Part shown: positions 20,119 to 31,081 of the stretch, in pieces
How positions within the stretch are numbered: the stretch's first letter is position 1
How the letters are laid out: the number at the start of each line of letters is the position of its first letter
NCBI GenBank assembly: GCA_033816765.1
Contig: CM066289.1
Span: 3,162,001 to 3,226,000 of the forward strand
Length of the DNA stretch: 64,000 nucleotides
Direction of reading: 5' to 3'
DNA from: Nothopassalora personata
Taxonomy: Eukaryota > Ascomycota > Dothideomycetes > Mycosphaerellales > Mycosphaerellaceae
The notes under the pieces: generated by a model
What the model was told of the DNA's origin: nothing
What the model saw: the letters and a program-made list of their open reading frames with translations, nothing else
Databases searched by the model: none
Translations under genes and position numbers: made by a program

Positions 20119-20515
20119 ATGTCGCTGAAGCGCGCCTCATCGGAAGGAAGCGAAGAGCAACCGGTGCGCAAGGTTCGGAGTCACGCAGCATCAGACAAGG
20201 ACGGTGGGGTTGGTGATGAAAATCAGAAGGTACCACACTCCCATCGCGCCAACATGTATGATACCGCGGCTGAAAATCGCCTTTACGTAGACCAAAGCTT
20301 CGCTGATGTCGCTGCTGGCTGAGTTACGGGTCGTCATCTATGAGCATACGCTCGTCGAAGAGGATGGGATCACTCGCGCGAAAGCACTAGACCAAGACGT
20401 GCAGGGAGCAACCACATCAGGGCGCGGGCGCTACAAGAAATCCAGAGCAGCGTTCGTCCAAATGCGCGCTCGAACAAGGCGTAACGAACGTGGAACGCGC
20501 TGCCTGCTCAGATAG
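20119..20515 (+). pseudogene. Broken 2EXR/F-box-like gene fragment
   Basis: An ATG frame (20119-20322) starts MSLKRASSEGSEEQP and ends at a TGA. The overlapping next frame (20306-20515) carries SLLAELRVVIYEHTLVEEDG, which looks like the 'LPAELRN.IYE..L' signature of the 2EXR family seen intact at 10637. The motif therefore lies in a different frame from the plausible start, and the remainder stops soon. I read it as a frameshifted or truncated remnant, though a short unrecognised intron could join the two. Confidence 0.4.
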
Positions 20516-20569
20516 CTCGCTTGCATACCCACAAGCTATTAGCTACCCTCATCACTACATAGTCCAAAC

Positions 20570-23423
20570 CTACGCCAGCACCCCCTGCAACCGCAAATCC
20601 CTACTACTCGCACCAACCCAAACCTCCTTAGTCGTATTCCTCACATACCAATCCTGCTCCTCCACACTCCAACTACTGATATCCCTCCTCGTAACCTCAA
20701 AAGTCGCGGTAGCAGAAGCATTAGGCTCAATCCACAATTTCTCAAACCCCCTCAACTCCCTGACCGGATCGTAAGGCCCGCCACGAGAGATGTAAAGCTG
20801 CGCCACCTCATAGCCCGCAACTCTCCCGGTATTCGTCACGGTCGCCTCAACCTGGTATACCACCTCGTAGAGACTTGGATTACCACCTGGAGCGCCGCCC
20901 GCCTTGGGGATGGGTTGCGCGGATCCGTTCTGGGCATTGTCGGGGATGAAGCCGGGGAGGCCGTAGTGTGGGTCTGAGGAGGCGAGGGTGAGGTTTGTGC
21001 TGTTGAGCCAGGGGTAGTGGAAGAGGGAGATGCGGGAGAAGTTGGAGGGGAAGAGGTAGTCGGAGGTTTCGTTGCTGATTGTGCCGTAGGTTCGTGCGGC
21101 CTCGGTGTAGCCGGTGTAGGGGACGTAGCCGGTGGTGTCGTTACGTTTGGTGATTTTTAGGTTGGAGTAGGAGAAGGTCGTGTAGCTCAGTCCGAAGCCG
21201 AACTCGTAGATGGGCGTGATGTTGAATTGGTCGAAAGTGCGGTAGTCGATGAATTTACCCTCCGAGTATTGGATTTGTGGGACTGGGTGGTTGGGAGTGT
21301 AGAGGATGTCGACACCGTAGTCTTTGCGGTCCTTGCCGATTGTGAAGGGGAGCTTTGCACCGGGATTAGTGCGGCCATATAGGACGTCAGCGATGCTGTT
21401 GCCGCTCTCTTGGCCGGGAACACCGGCCCAGAGGATTGCGGTGATGTTCTCGTGGTTCTTCCACTTCTCGAGCTCGACGGGTCCAGTGGAGTGGATGACG
21501 AGGATAGTGTTGGAGCAGTTGGCTGCAACCTTCTGGAGAGCGGTGTCGGCACCTTGCCAGAAGGTCAAGTTGTTTCGATCTCCGAGGTTGCCGTCTACCT
21601 CGACGTACCATTCTCCAGAATCGGAGTTGGCGAAGAAGATTGAGACATTAGCGCGGCGGGCGAGGTCGTCGATGGATGTGTTGGCGTAGTTATCGAGAAT
21701 GGACTCGTACGTTCCGCCCTTGGATACAACCTCGTTCTGGATGGCGGTGTCGGGTGTGATGAGGTAGGTGAAATCAGCGCTTCCAGATCCCCAGGCCATG
21801 CCGAGTGTGCCATTGTCGCATGCACGGTCGGAGCAAGAGTTAGGACCTTGTGGATTGCCGCCAGCATCATAGCCGAAGACTGCAGTCAATGACTCCTTGC
21901 CAGTCAGCGGCAGAGCGTTCTGGACGTTCTTGAGGAGAACAGTCGACTCAGCGCCGTGCTTGCGGATCAGTGCCCCATGCTCAGCACGAACATCGACATG
22001 ATGGTTGACCTGAGTGATACCGCCCTGGCCGACAAAGTAGTACTCGTAGCCATAGGTGTCTTTGGTGAAGGAGGAGAAGTTGATCTCGTCACGCTCCGCA
22101 TCGCCCTCCACAAAGTAGAAACCAGCCATGATACGAACAGCCATGTCGTCGATACGCCATGCTGGAACAGTTCCGTTGAGCACAGCAGCGGTCAAATTGC
22201 CACCGTAAAAAGTCTCTACCGTGTTGTACGAAGTCGTCTCGCCAGGCATCGTCATATCTAGCCCAGCTAGCACGCTGGCGACACCAGAGTGAGTGCCAAG
22301 CCAGTCGCTCATGACAAATCCTTGGAAGCCCAGTTCTCCCTTGAGAATATGGTTGAGAAGGTAAGAGTTCTGGCAGGCTTGAGAGTTGTTGACTTGGTTG
22401 TAGCTGCACATAATGGATGCAATACCGGCGCGAACACCGTCAGCGAATGGCCAGAGGTACAACTCGTGCAGAGTCTCGTCGTCGAGGTTCGCGGAGAATG
22501 GCTCGGAGATGTTGAAGCCATACTGCGTGGAGTCGGGAACCAAACGGAAGTGCTCTTGTTCGTTCATGATGTAGTGCTTTCCGCAAGCCATGACACCATA
22601 TGACTGGATTCCTTTGATGGTCTCTGCGAAGAGGACACCAGTGAGAACAGGGTCGGGACTGTAAGAGTATCAGTCATGCTCGAAGAGTGGCAATGTCTCC
22701 GGCAGAAAATGTTTCACGCCCTTCATTACTTGCCTGAAGCCCTCCCAGTTCCTGCCACCCTCGGGAACGCGACCAAGTGGACCGACGACTGGACCAAGCT
22801 GGATATCGACACCTTTCCCCTTGTGTTCTGCTCCTTGTGCGCGACCGCGATCATAGGCCACCTTCTTATCCCAGGTCGCGGCAACGTTAACGCCGGCTGG
22901 GAAGACTGATACGTAATCGGCGAGACGAACACCGGTAGGGCTGTCTTGCAGGCACAGGCCACGGAAGGCAAGGCGTGGGATGCCGCCAGTCTGGCCAACA
23001 CATCGCTCAAGCTCCCATCTTTTAGTGTGTTAGCAAAGATTGTGCATTGTAGTAATCGATGAAAGACTCACCCAGTACCGGTCGTCAGGTTGATCTTCTC
23101 AACCAGGCTGAGCTGGCTGACGAAGTCGCGAGCCTTCTCATAGGCACCAGACCAGTTTGCGAGTCCCTGCCCCCATGGCGAAGGGTATTTTGGCGGGCTC
23201 TTCTGAAACTCTAAGCTACCCGCGACGACATTTGGATTCTGGTCCTTGAAGTCTGGGTACGTGGTGTCTGGATACTAGCAAATCTGTCAGTTCGAACTTC
23301 GGCATTCCATGCAGTAGCACTCACCGGAGCACCATAGTTATCCTTGGATGCAGCCAAGTTGCTGTAGTCGTAAGCAGAGACCACAGTCGACACCGCGATC
23401 GCAGCAGTGACGAAAGAGCGCAT
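20570..23423 (-). CDS. Secreted GH3 beta-glucosidase
   Basis: Exons 23423-23325, 23274-23072, 23018-22734 and 22658-20570; introns of 50, 53 and 75 nt, the third a GC-AG intron (donor AG|GCAAGT); 891 residues. It should hydrolyse terminal beta-D-glucosyl residues outside the cell. A signal peptide is evident (MRSFVTAAIAVSTVVSA). The GH3 N-terminal domain has WELERCVGQTGGIPRLAFRG, GRNWEGFSPDPVLTG across the GC-AG splice, GKHYIMNEQEHFR, and the nucleophile Asp in GFVMSDW at about residue 314. The C-terminal (alpha/beta)6 sandwich and a fibronectin III-like end (RVAGYEVAQLYIS, VRELRGFEKL) follow. Many N-x-S/T sites are seen. All catalytic landmarks are present and I see no breaks. Confidence 0.94.
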
Positions 23424-24307
23424 AGCTGTTGAAGAATCGAAAGGAAGCGACTTGCAGACAACACGAATGTATGCAATATTTTCTCCTACCTAATAATAAA
23501 TACTGCGAGGAAGCTCCACGCGGCTGCCACGCGACCTGCCCTGACCAAACAACGCGACGATCGTATCGTCATGGCAGAAAGCTCTCGTAGTGTTGTTGTT
23601 GTGTGGATCTCGGATGTGGTCCTGCACCATCTCGGGGGCTCTTCTGAGCGGGACCTCTCCGGGCTCCTCCGACATCGGCAATTACGGAGGGGTTAGGGTT
23701 TGTATGCTGCTGGTCGGCCGAAAAAGTTGTTGTCCATGGCAGAGACGCAGTGCCGTGTGTATGCACTTTTGAAAGGCTGCAGAAACATTCTCTCTCGAAG
23801 CTGCATCGAGGTTGGGGACGTGAACTATATGCAGTGACCTCGGGATAAGATGTGCCGTGGTGGAAACTCATGCTCCAACAAATTATTTGACTCGGTGGGG
23901 CAGCCAAGTTACCTCGCCTCGGGGTTCCTTCGCTTCCGGGAGCATCTATCGCAGTATTTGAATATAAGAGGCAAGAATGCAGACTGTATGAACATACGAA
24001 TTGTGGCATGATAGACACATTGTCCGAGTGATAGATGCGGCTGAGCAGGACCGCAATGCCAAACTGAGCGAAGCCGGTGTTTGGCAGCAGGGGTCTGAAC
24101 ATGGAGACATTTTTCCGTGCAATCTATACCGGGTCTCTCCTGTCTATAGATGGGCTTTACTCACGTTGCAGACAACATAAGCCAAAAGATCATTCCTCAG
24201 GCAGCAGTACTGACCGGCCAGGTCCTCTCCTCTCCGAATGAACGAAATACTCACTCTCTCAACTCGCGTCGGCAGCTCCATCGTCCACCTCACCAGTAAT
24301 CGCAACC
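23424..24307. other. Upstream region of the beta-glucosidase gene, no supported gene
   Basis: Bounded by the start of the beta-glucosidase gene and the stop of the CCCH gene. A 177-codon minus-strand frame (23569-24102) overlaps the likely promoter, has no family features and is not annotated. GTGGGG-type motifs near 23,895 resemble CreA sites, but the consensus is short. Confidence 0.4.
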
Positions 24308-25915
24308 TCAGTTCTTGTTCTCATCGACATCAGTCTTCTTACGAGCAGCAGGACGACGAATGCGGCAGCCAGCCTTGCCACGCTTCGGAGCCTCGTGACC
24401 CGCAGCAGCAGTCTCTTCGCCCTTCAGGGCCCACTTTGAAGCAGCAAGACCTTCAGCCTTGAACTCCGAGCCCTCGTTCTTCAAGATCTTCACATCGCCT
24501 GGCTTGACATTCTTGCTTGGTGATGGAGTACGGGAAGCTTTTCCGGCGGCGATGCGCTCGCGCTTCTTGGCGTCGGCGATGTGAATTTCTGGAGACTCGC
24601 CGGCTGGGACAAAGACTCTGGTGGTCTTTGGAGGGCTGTTGAGAGATTGGACGACACGGGTAGTGGTTAGTCCGGACGTCTTGGTAGGTTTTGGCTCGCT
24701 GATGGTGACGGTGCGCTTCGTGATCGGGTCAGAGGTTGGCGGGCCGGTCTTGGTGGAAGTTGGCGTTGGCAGAAGAGGAGCGAAGTCGATGAGGTCAAGG
24801 TCGCTGCCAGATGATGGCTTCCGCTCCTTCGCTTTGTCGATTGGTGATGATGGTCGAGTTGGTGCCACCACTGGCGAAGCCGATCTGGACTTCACCGTGT
24901 TCCCATTCTTGGGCACCACAGGCTTCTCCTGCTTCACAATCTCCTTCTCCTCCTCACTCGTGCAGCTTGTTGCATCGGAGTTGTCTGAAGCGGATGCAGG
25001 CTCGCTGCCAGACTCACTGCCCTTGCTGATATTCAACCACTCTTCCGGCTTCTTCAATGGCCCAACAATCGCCTTCTCGCCTCCCATTCTGATCGCCGCG
25101 TTCTGTTCCTGCCACCAGCGTGGGACGTGCCGGATGCCAATCTGCTGGAGCTTCTCCTTGCTCGGCATCTCATGCTTGTAGCGACAGCCTTGTTGAACGT
25201 ACATGCAGTCGCCATGCAAGATCCAGTACGTACAGTATTCCTTCCTCTCCTGGTCTGGCATCACCCCCGATGGAGGTGGAATGCTGTCTTTTGGGTAGTA
25301 ACCAATGCGTTCGGCAGCTTCTGCACCTGTCTCTGAGCGGAGAATAGCATCGATGACACTCTGGGTAGCATCCGTGGAGGTCCCAGTGGCAGCTGCTGGC
25401 ATGATAGGATCAGAGCGACGCCAGGACATAGCTGTATCCGATGCCGAGACTGGACGCTTGGGAAGAGTTGCAGCGCTTGGGGTCGGACTGTTCGAATGGC
25501 TATTGTTCAGAGCCTGCCGTGCCAAAGCATCTGGAGCCAAGAAGTGCTTGTTGGCGGCGTTGATATGACCGCGGACGCCGCATGGTGCCTCGTTCTGCGG
25601 TTGGCTGGTGGACCTCTGCATTGGGGCAGTTGTAGCAGCATCGTGCTCCAACTGGAAGGTCGTGCCAGAATACGGCGCGCTGCCGCAGTAGTGAAGTCCA
25701 TAGGCTTGAGCCGGAGTGAGGACACGAGGGACATTTTGCAGCTTCACACTGAAAGGAAGCTCATCGGCTGGGATGAGTGGTACCGGAAGACCGTTGTTGC
25801 GAGCGATGAAGTACGTGAGTCGAGACTGGCCAGGCGTGGAATTCATGACTTGAGGTACGTTTGGTATGCTAGCCATGAAGTGTGGCTGCTGGGTGTATTT
25901 GTTGTAGGCTGACAT
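24308..25915 (-). CDS. CCCH zinc-finger protein
   Basis: 535 residues from the ATG ending at 25915; no intron needed. A single CCCH finger lies at about residues 228-247: CTYWILHGDCMYVQQGCRYKH, spacing C-x8-C-x6-C-x3-H. It is followed by the WW-containing RHVPRWWQEQNAAIRMGG, a block that often trails the finger in fungal homologues. Such fingers usually bind RNA; target and pathway are unknown here. The N-terminus includes LTYFIARNNGLPVPLIPADE. The C-terminal half is disordered, Ser/Pro/Lys-rich with acidic clusters, and ends in a basic stretch (RGKAGCRIRRPAARKK) that could act as a nuclear signal. Confidence 0.8.
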   Translation of the reverse strand: MSAYNKYTQQPHFMASIPNVPQVMNSTPGQSRLTYFIARNNGLPVPLIPADELPFSVKLQNVPRVLTPAQAYGLHYCGSAPYSGTTFQLEHDAATTAPMQRSTSQPQNEAPCGVRGHINAANKHFLAPDALARQALNNSHSNSPTPSAATLPKRPVSASDTAMSWRRSDPIMPAAATGTSTDATQSVIDAILRSETGAEAAERIGYYPKDSIPPPSGVMPDQERKEYCTYWILHGDCMYVQQGCRYKHEMPSKEKLQQIGIRHVPRWWQEQNAAIRMGGEKAIVGPLKKPEEWLNISKGSESGSEPASASDNSDATSCTSEEEKEIVKQEKPVVPKNGNTVKSRSASPVVAPTRPSSPIDKAKERKPSSGSDLDLIDFAPLLPTPTSTKTGPPTSDPITKRTVTISEPKPTKTSGLTTTRVVQSLNSPPKTTRVFVPAGESPEIHIADAKKRERIAAGKASRTPSPSKNVKPGDVKILKNEGSEFKAEGLAASKWALKGEETAAAGHEAPKRGKAGCRIRRPAARKKTDVDENKN

Positions 25916-26420
25916 CCTGCTGTGCAAGGAAGTTCTGATAAGTGATTGTATAGGTGTATCTGCTTCGAGATCAGAAGGTGTACCACGGCAGATTTCAAGT
26001 AGATTCTGGTGCTAGATATGTGTGGTCTGCGCATCTGCAAACAAAAGCATCCAATTGCTAGCGCCACGGTGTTGATGCTTGTCTTAGACACGTTGCGATT
26101 GTCAGTCAGATACAGATCTATGGCAGACAAACATGTGGGCTTTGAGGTATAGCTGCGTATGTCGAAGTATAATGGTATTCCGGGCGCAGGCGCAGAGGCT
26201 CAATGTTCAATGATGCAGGTCAGATGCAGTGAATAAGACACACTTCCAGATGCAAGGGTTCATGGAAGGGTGGCTGCAGCAATCCAACTCTAAGGCTGCT
26301 GTTAGCCGTCGGGAAGACCGTAGGACTGTGTGACCTCGTGTGCAGTGGACGTCTCACATTTCGCATGCGTGTGGGCAGGCAACATCTGAACATGGCTGCT
26401 GGATTGATCCTGACCATAAC
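25916..26420. other. Intergenic, no gene seen
   Basis: Between the CCCH gene start and the carboxylesterase stop. Short minus-strand frames (95 and 65 codons) show nothing recognisable. Confidence 0.45.
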
Positions 26421-28152
26421 CTAAAGCTTGGACTTGATCCGGCTTAGGATACCAGTTGCCTTATCGCCATTGACTGCATCCCATATTTCGATGTCTTTCC
26501 ATCGATCATCAACCCAGATGTCGGTCACTCCGTCCGCTCGTAGTCGTTTCATCTCTCGCACGTCGCTCGTGCCCCAGTCGAGATCGTCTCCGCTCACGAA
26601 TGCAGCGAATGCCTGATTCCAAGGTCTTAGAATGTGTTTCTCTTCATCGGTCAAGCCACCTTCTAGTCCCCAAAACCAGATACACATATCGGTAGCGTGC
26701 GTGACGCCCCACTCCGGAGGATAGCCCGCGTTCTTTGTTTTCCAGTCGAAACGATATCGCAAGAGATCCTTGCCAGGTTCCAGGCCACCGTTGACTAGAG
26801 CGCGATGGAAGCCGCGCTCCAAGCCATGTACTTGCATATCAGCGTAAAGTCGGCCAAAGGCGTCTGGCCAATCTTTGCTATCTGCTGGCAATTGGCCTTT
26901 TTCACCGCAACGCTTGGTCATCAGCTGTCTCACTGCGTGCTCCGGGTAGTCAGCACAAAGTCTAGTGAACACTGCTTCGAAACTGGGCGATGGCGTTCGC
27001 CACGCCTGGTACAGATGCCGTTCATCTCGACATTCTCCATTCATTAGCTTGATTCCCCGGGCCATCATGCGCCGCGCGAAGTCTCCACTGTTGATATTGG
27101 CGATGATGTTCTTCGAGATGAAATGGCCGTCCGACAGCGCTCTGAACTCATGTAATTTCATAGTCTCTTGAACCGAGATCAAGTCGTGCGAGCTGACGCT
27201 CCTAAGTCGTTCCAGTTTCTCACTAGCGCTTAGGATCAACGGAATTCCTAGCGCACTCAGAAATTCGTCGAACTGCTTCTGATGTTCTGGCAGCGTCTTA
27301 GGCTGAACTCCTGGCGAGTTTGACCACATGATGGCTCTTTTGATAATCGCTTTGTTATCAGGCACAAAGTACAGCTCATGAGCGAGCTGCTGAAATGTGC
27401 TATGCGAGCCTGCTGAGTACCCTCCAACTGTTATGCTGCTCGCATTGCCGCCGAAGGCGGCTACGTTCTTCGACGTCCATTCCAAGGCCAGTCGCTGGTC
27501 CCAGAAACCTTGATTACCTGGCGGCTCACCCAACACTGATGCCTCAGCTTGGAGCTCTCTGCTGGCTAAGAATCCCAAGGCGTTGACACGATAAGCTGGA
27601 GAAACCATGATGGCTTTGAAGGACGTCTCAGAGAAGAGTGGCGAGAGGACCTCCGGCGACATATTGGGATCTCCCCACTGCAAGAATCCACCTATAGACA
27701 AAGAGGCATCAGCTACTCGCCAGGAGGACATCTTAAACCTCAGCGCCTGCGGCATGCGCTTCGTTTTCGACTTACGCACCATGAATATAGAAGAAGACCG
27801 GCCATCCGTCTTTTGGAGCAGTACCGGGTGGGATATATATGTTCAGCTGCAGACAGTTCTCGTCCCAGGATGATTCGTCGGGAGGCCGATTGAAGCCAGG
27901 CTGTGGACATAGTCCAGTTTTTGCAGAGAAGCGGCCAGGATTGATTCTTGTTCCATAACGATGGTGGTCCGGCAGTGGTCTTGCTTGTCGGAAGCGATAT
28001 GGACCTATAGGAGGTAATGCATAGGGAACACCGCCAAAATAGTGACACAGTGCCTTCGACTGTGAGGGAGATGATAGTGTTACGCCTTCGATCCAGCCGA
28101 GGGATCCGGCGTCGAGGAGATAGCTCTTCCTGCGTGTCCGTTCTTGAGGCAT
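26421..28152 (-). CDS. Type-B carboxylesterase
   Basis: Exons 28152-27780 and 27691-26421, with an 88-nt intron (GTGCGT ... GCTGATG ... TAG); 547 residues. The splice recreates the oxyanion loop YIHGGFLQW. Other family landmarks: FGGVPYALPPIGPYRF and DENCLQLNIYIPPG in the N-terminal part, the nucleophile Ser in GGYSAGS at about residue 217, and a His in WGVTHATDMCIWFWG near the C-terminal third. The triad therefore appears present. There is no signal peptide, so it is probably cytosolic; it lacks the secreted-lipase N-terminus. Substrate unknown: such fungal enzymes hydrolyse esters of xenobiotics or metabolites. It is divergent from the lectin gene, 344 bp away. Confidence 0.88.
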
Positions 28153-28496
28153 AGAGGCGATCGTAAGATCTCCTAGTAGCCGAGTCTCACAGTAAATTTC
28201 ACATTAGCGCATTAGCAAATAAGGTCACTATCGCAAAGAATAGTTGATGATATACGGAAGATCACGAAGGTAGTGTAGTGTTTTAGTGTAGTAGGAGAGT
28301 CAAAGCCGAGGTCGGCATGATGCCGAGCGATGGATGATCTTAGAGCTCCACGGTACTTCCATCATCTATCAACCATCCACCTCACGGACCAGCCAGATCG
28401 GATGGTACAGGGTGTCCCTTGCTTGGCTGGTATGGCAATGGACAGTCACGGTAGGTGGACGTGTCTTACTATGTTCCTTGCTGTCACTCTCACACC
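28153..28496. promoter_or_regulatory. Shared divergent upstream region (carboxylesterase / H-type lectin)
   Basis: 344 bp between two divergent start codons. I see no clear named site in it; it presumably holds both promoters. Confidence 0.4.
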
Positions 28497-29537
28497 ATGG
28501 CTGCGTGGATCAAGAACCAAAGGCAGCCCGACAAGCCAGAAAGCCCTTTCAGAACGCGTCTGCTGAATCCCAGTATCTTACTTGGCGATGGCGCCGTGGG
28601 CTTCACTCACAACAAGCGTCCCGCAGTCGATAGCGGGAGCTTTCGGCTTGGTGATATACGAGACAGCACTCAAGCCTGTCGAGGAGGATCGCGTATCGTT
28701 GCTCTGCCCGCAGCCAGGTATCAACGGCCTCCTCAGGTACGTGCTATGAGAGCACATGTTGGGGTCGTGGCACGCTGCTGATTCCGACTATATGCACAGC
28801 TTGCGAAAGGCCTCAAGTCCTGCCATCTCCGCCATGACACTCGCGATCGCAACAACACACGAGCCATTGACCTCGAACTCGAGATCATCACCCACCCGCA
28901 GAACACATCAGCAATGCTCCCAATCATCCAAGCACGCAACTCTGGCAGCAACACGAAGTTGATTCACGATGTGGAAATGACGTGGCTGGAAGCGAAGCAA
29001 GCAGCAAAGGATTGCATGATCCTGACAACACGATGGGATTTGGCAGGTGGAGAGTCAAAGAAAAAGATGACGTTTCCAAGAGCCTTCGAAGGAGACCTGC
29101 AGGTGTTGTGCTGGATCAAGGACTTCAGGTTCAGGACGTGGTGTGATAGTCCGTACACTTTGGATGTGAAGACGTCCAGCATCACGGCCAAAGGCTTCAC
29201 CGCGGTAGCTAAAGGCAGCAGAAATGCCGAGCGGCTGAGCACAACCTGGATCATTCATCGCAAGGGCAAGCGGAAGGTTGCGAGCGGTATGTTTGGAACC
29301 ACGGGTAGTGACTCTCCATCGACTACAGGAAGCATCACTTTCCCAGCAAATATATTCAGCAAGACTCCGACTGTCCTTATAGCTCTGAGTGGATTTGATC
29401 TTGCGGGAGGTAGAGACCTGAGGGTCGGCACGTATGCAACGAATATAACCGCTGAAGGCTTTGATTGGCATCTACGTGAGTACACCTTGCTGGTAACCGG
29501 AACGAGGCTGACACGACTCAGATACCACGGAAAATAG
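28497..29537 (+). CDS. H-type lectin domain protein
   Basis: Exons 28497-28736 and 28800-29537, with a 63-nt intron (GTACGT ... CTGATT ... CAG); 325 residues. Two copies of the H-type lectin pattern are clear: FPRAFEGDLQVLCWIKDFRF with SITAKGFTAVA, and ITFPANIFSKTPTVLIALSG with NITAEGFDWHL. An N-terminal stretch (RPAVDSGSFRLGD, then IEL-type strands around the splice) looks like a third, more diverged copy. H-type lectins form small beta-sandwich folds that bind GalNAc or other sugars. There is no signal peptide, as is common for cytosolic fungal defence or storage lectins; the role is inferred. Confidence 0.78.
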
Positions 29538-29651
29538 CACCAACGATGCGCTCCGGAGCGCTGAAGGGACTTATATTGCCCTTGGCTTCGTCTGATCCCG
29601 CTGATTGCAGCCTCTCAATAATTATTGCATGAGAATGCATAGTCATACGAC

Positions 29652-30839
29652 CTACTTCCAGGTCGTTGTCCAAGTCATCTTGCCTCTTCGGAAAGGCACC
29701 ACCTCGATGCCGCTGCTTTCGCTTCGCAGAAGCTCGTCGATGGCCTGCGAGTTCTGACCGAGCACTATGGTCTCATGCTTCTCATCAGCAACCTCGTAAA
29801 AGTCGCGGCCGAACTTTGAGAGGAAGCCTTCGAGCGCTTCCTTAGTCACCTGCTCTTCCTTCAGCACGCCGAGCTCAACGCCCTGTTGCAGGGCGCTTAG
29901 CACAAGACCGACTGCGTGAGGCTGTGTGAAGACACCAGCGGCCACCTTATCTGCTCGCTTCGATATGGCCGGGTGTGGCGCAGAGTCCGTGCCGAGGAAG
30001 AACTTAGGGTTACCACTGATGGCGGTCGCGAGGAGAGCTCGTCGATCAGACGGGTTCTTCGCGACGGGCTTGCAGAAGCAGTGTGGGTCACCCGCCCAGT
30101 CATCGACGGTGATGAACATATGGTGAGCCGTGATCGTGGCCGCAACTTTGTCGCCGCAGGAGTGGACTGCCTTGATGGCAGCGGCGGAAGTACAATGCTC
30201 GAGAATGATGCGCAGCTTTGGGAAGCGCTGATGCAGATCGAGGAGTGTTGGCAGGAACGCTTCCTCGGCGTTCAGGACAGTGATGTCGGGACCCGCTGAT
30301 GGAGGTAGCTCGCCGTGCAGGTTGAGGATCATATCCTGGCGCTCCATTTCCTCGAAAACGGGATAGAATTCCTCATACGACATAACGCCGTGGGAGGAGT
30401 TGGTGGTCACGCCGTGAGGGTAGGATTTGATGTTTAGGATCCCCGCTCGCTTGGCTTCCTTGACGGTTTCTGGGCTGATGTTGGGGTGGAGGTACAATGA
30501 CATGAGGAACTTGACGTCTGGCTCGAGGGCTTGTAGGCGCTTTTGGTATTCGAGTGCATGCTTTACAGTCGTGATGGGTGGCACGAGGTTGGGCTTGGTG
30601 GTTGTTAGCTCCATCGGTGAAATGAACATGTGCTGCTGCGCACCATGACCATGACGGTGTTCACGCCGCCCTGGCGGATAGTGGGTCTAGGCTAAATCAG
30701 TACTCTGCTACAGAAACCGATACTTATTCACTCACACCACCAACTCAGTCATCTCGCCGTCGCGCAGATGCACATGCATGTCTGCTGCCGCAGGCAACTC
30801 GAGTCCATCGAGCTGTTCGAGCGGCTGGCTGGGTGGCAT
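29652..30839 (-). CDS. URA4: Dihydroorotase
   Basis: Exons 30839-30736, 30686-30644 and 30593-29652, with introns of 49 nt (GTGAGT ... CTAG) and 50 nt (GTGCGC ... GCTAAC ... AAG); 362 residues, the length of single-function fungal dihydroorotases. It closes N-carbamoyl-aspartate to dihydroorotate, step three of pyrimidine synthesis, in the cytosol. The splices restore ELVVPTIRQGGV and VMPNLVPPITT. Metal ligands are visible: HVHLRDG (two His), the carboxylated Lys in NIKSYPHG, His in LNLHGEL, His in ILEHCTS and Asp in LGTDSAPH. The 43-nt middle exon and the AAG acceptor are unusual but needed for the frame. Confidence 0.93.
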
Positions 30840-31081
30840 GTTTTGTGTACTTGGGAATTGATCAGGTTGCTTGCCGGCCAAGTGTGAGTGAAGGTTGGTT
30901 ATATCGAGATCAATCTGGGAAGGTTTTTACGAGGGGGAAATGAGTGTCCCAGTAGAAAGAATGCCTTCAGAAGGTGAGGTTTAAGATCGGCGGGGAGCGG
31001 AAATTCGGTTCACAGCCACCAGCTGAAGGATCGTCTTCTTCAACCTGTTCTCTTTCTCCTTCCACACTGGTGCATCATGCA

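Noticed and set aside
23569..24102. 177-codon minus-strand frame upstream of the beta-glucosidase gene
   Set aside because: Falls in the likely promoter, low-complexity and unlike a protein family; no supporting splice or homology.
30974..31081. N-terminal extension of the CorA-type transporter
   Set aside because: It would start at GTG, and its composition is that of an untranslated leader; the ATG at 31082 is preferred.
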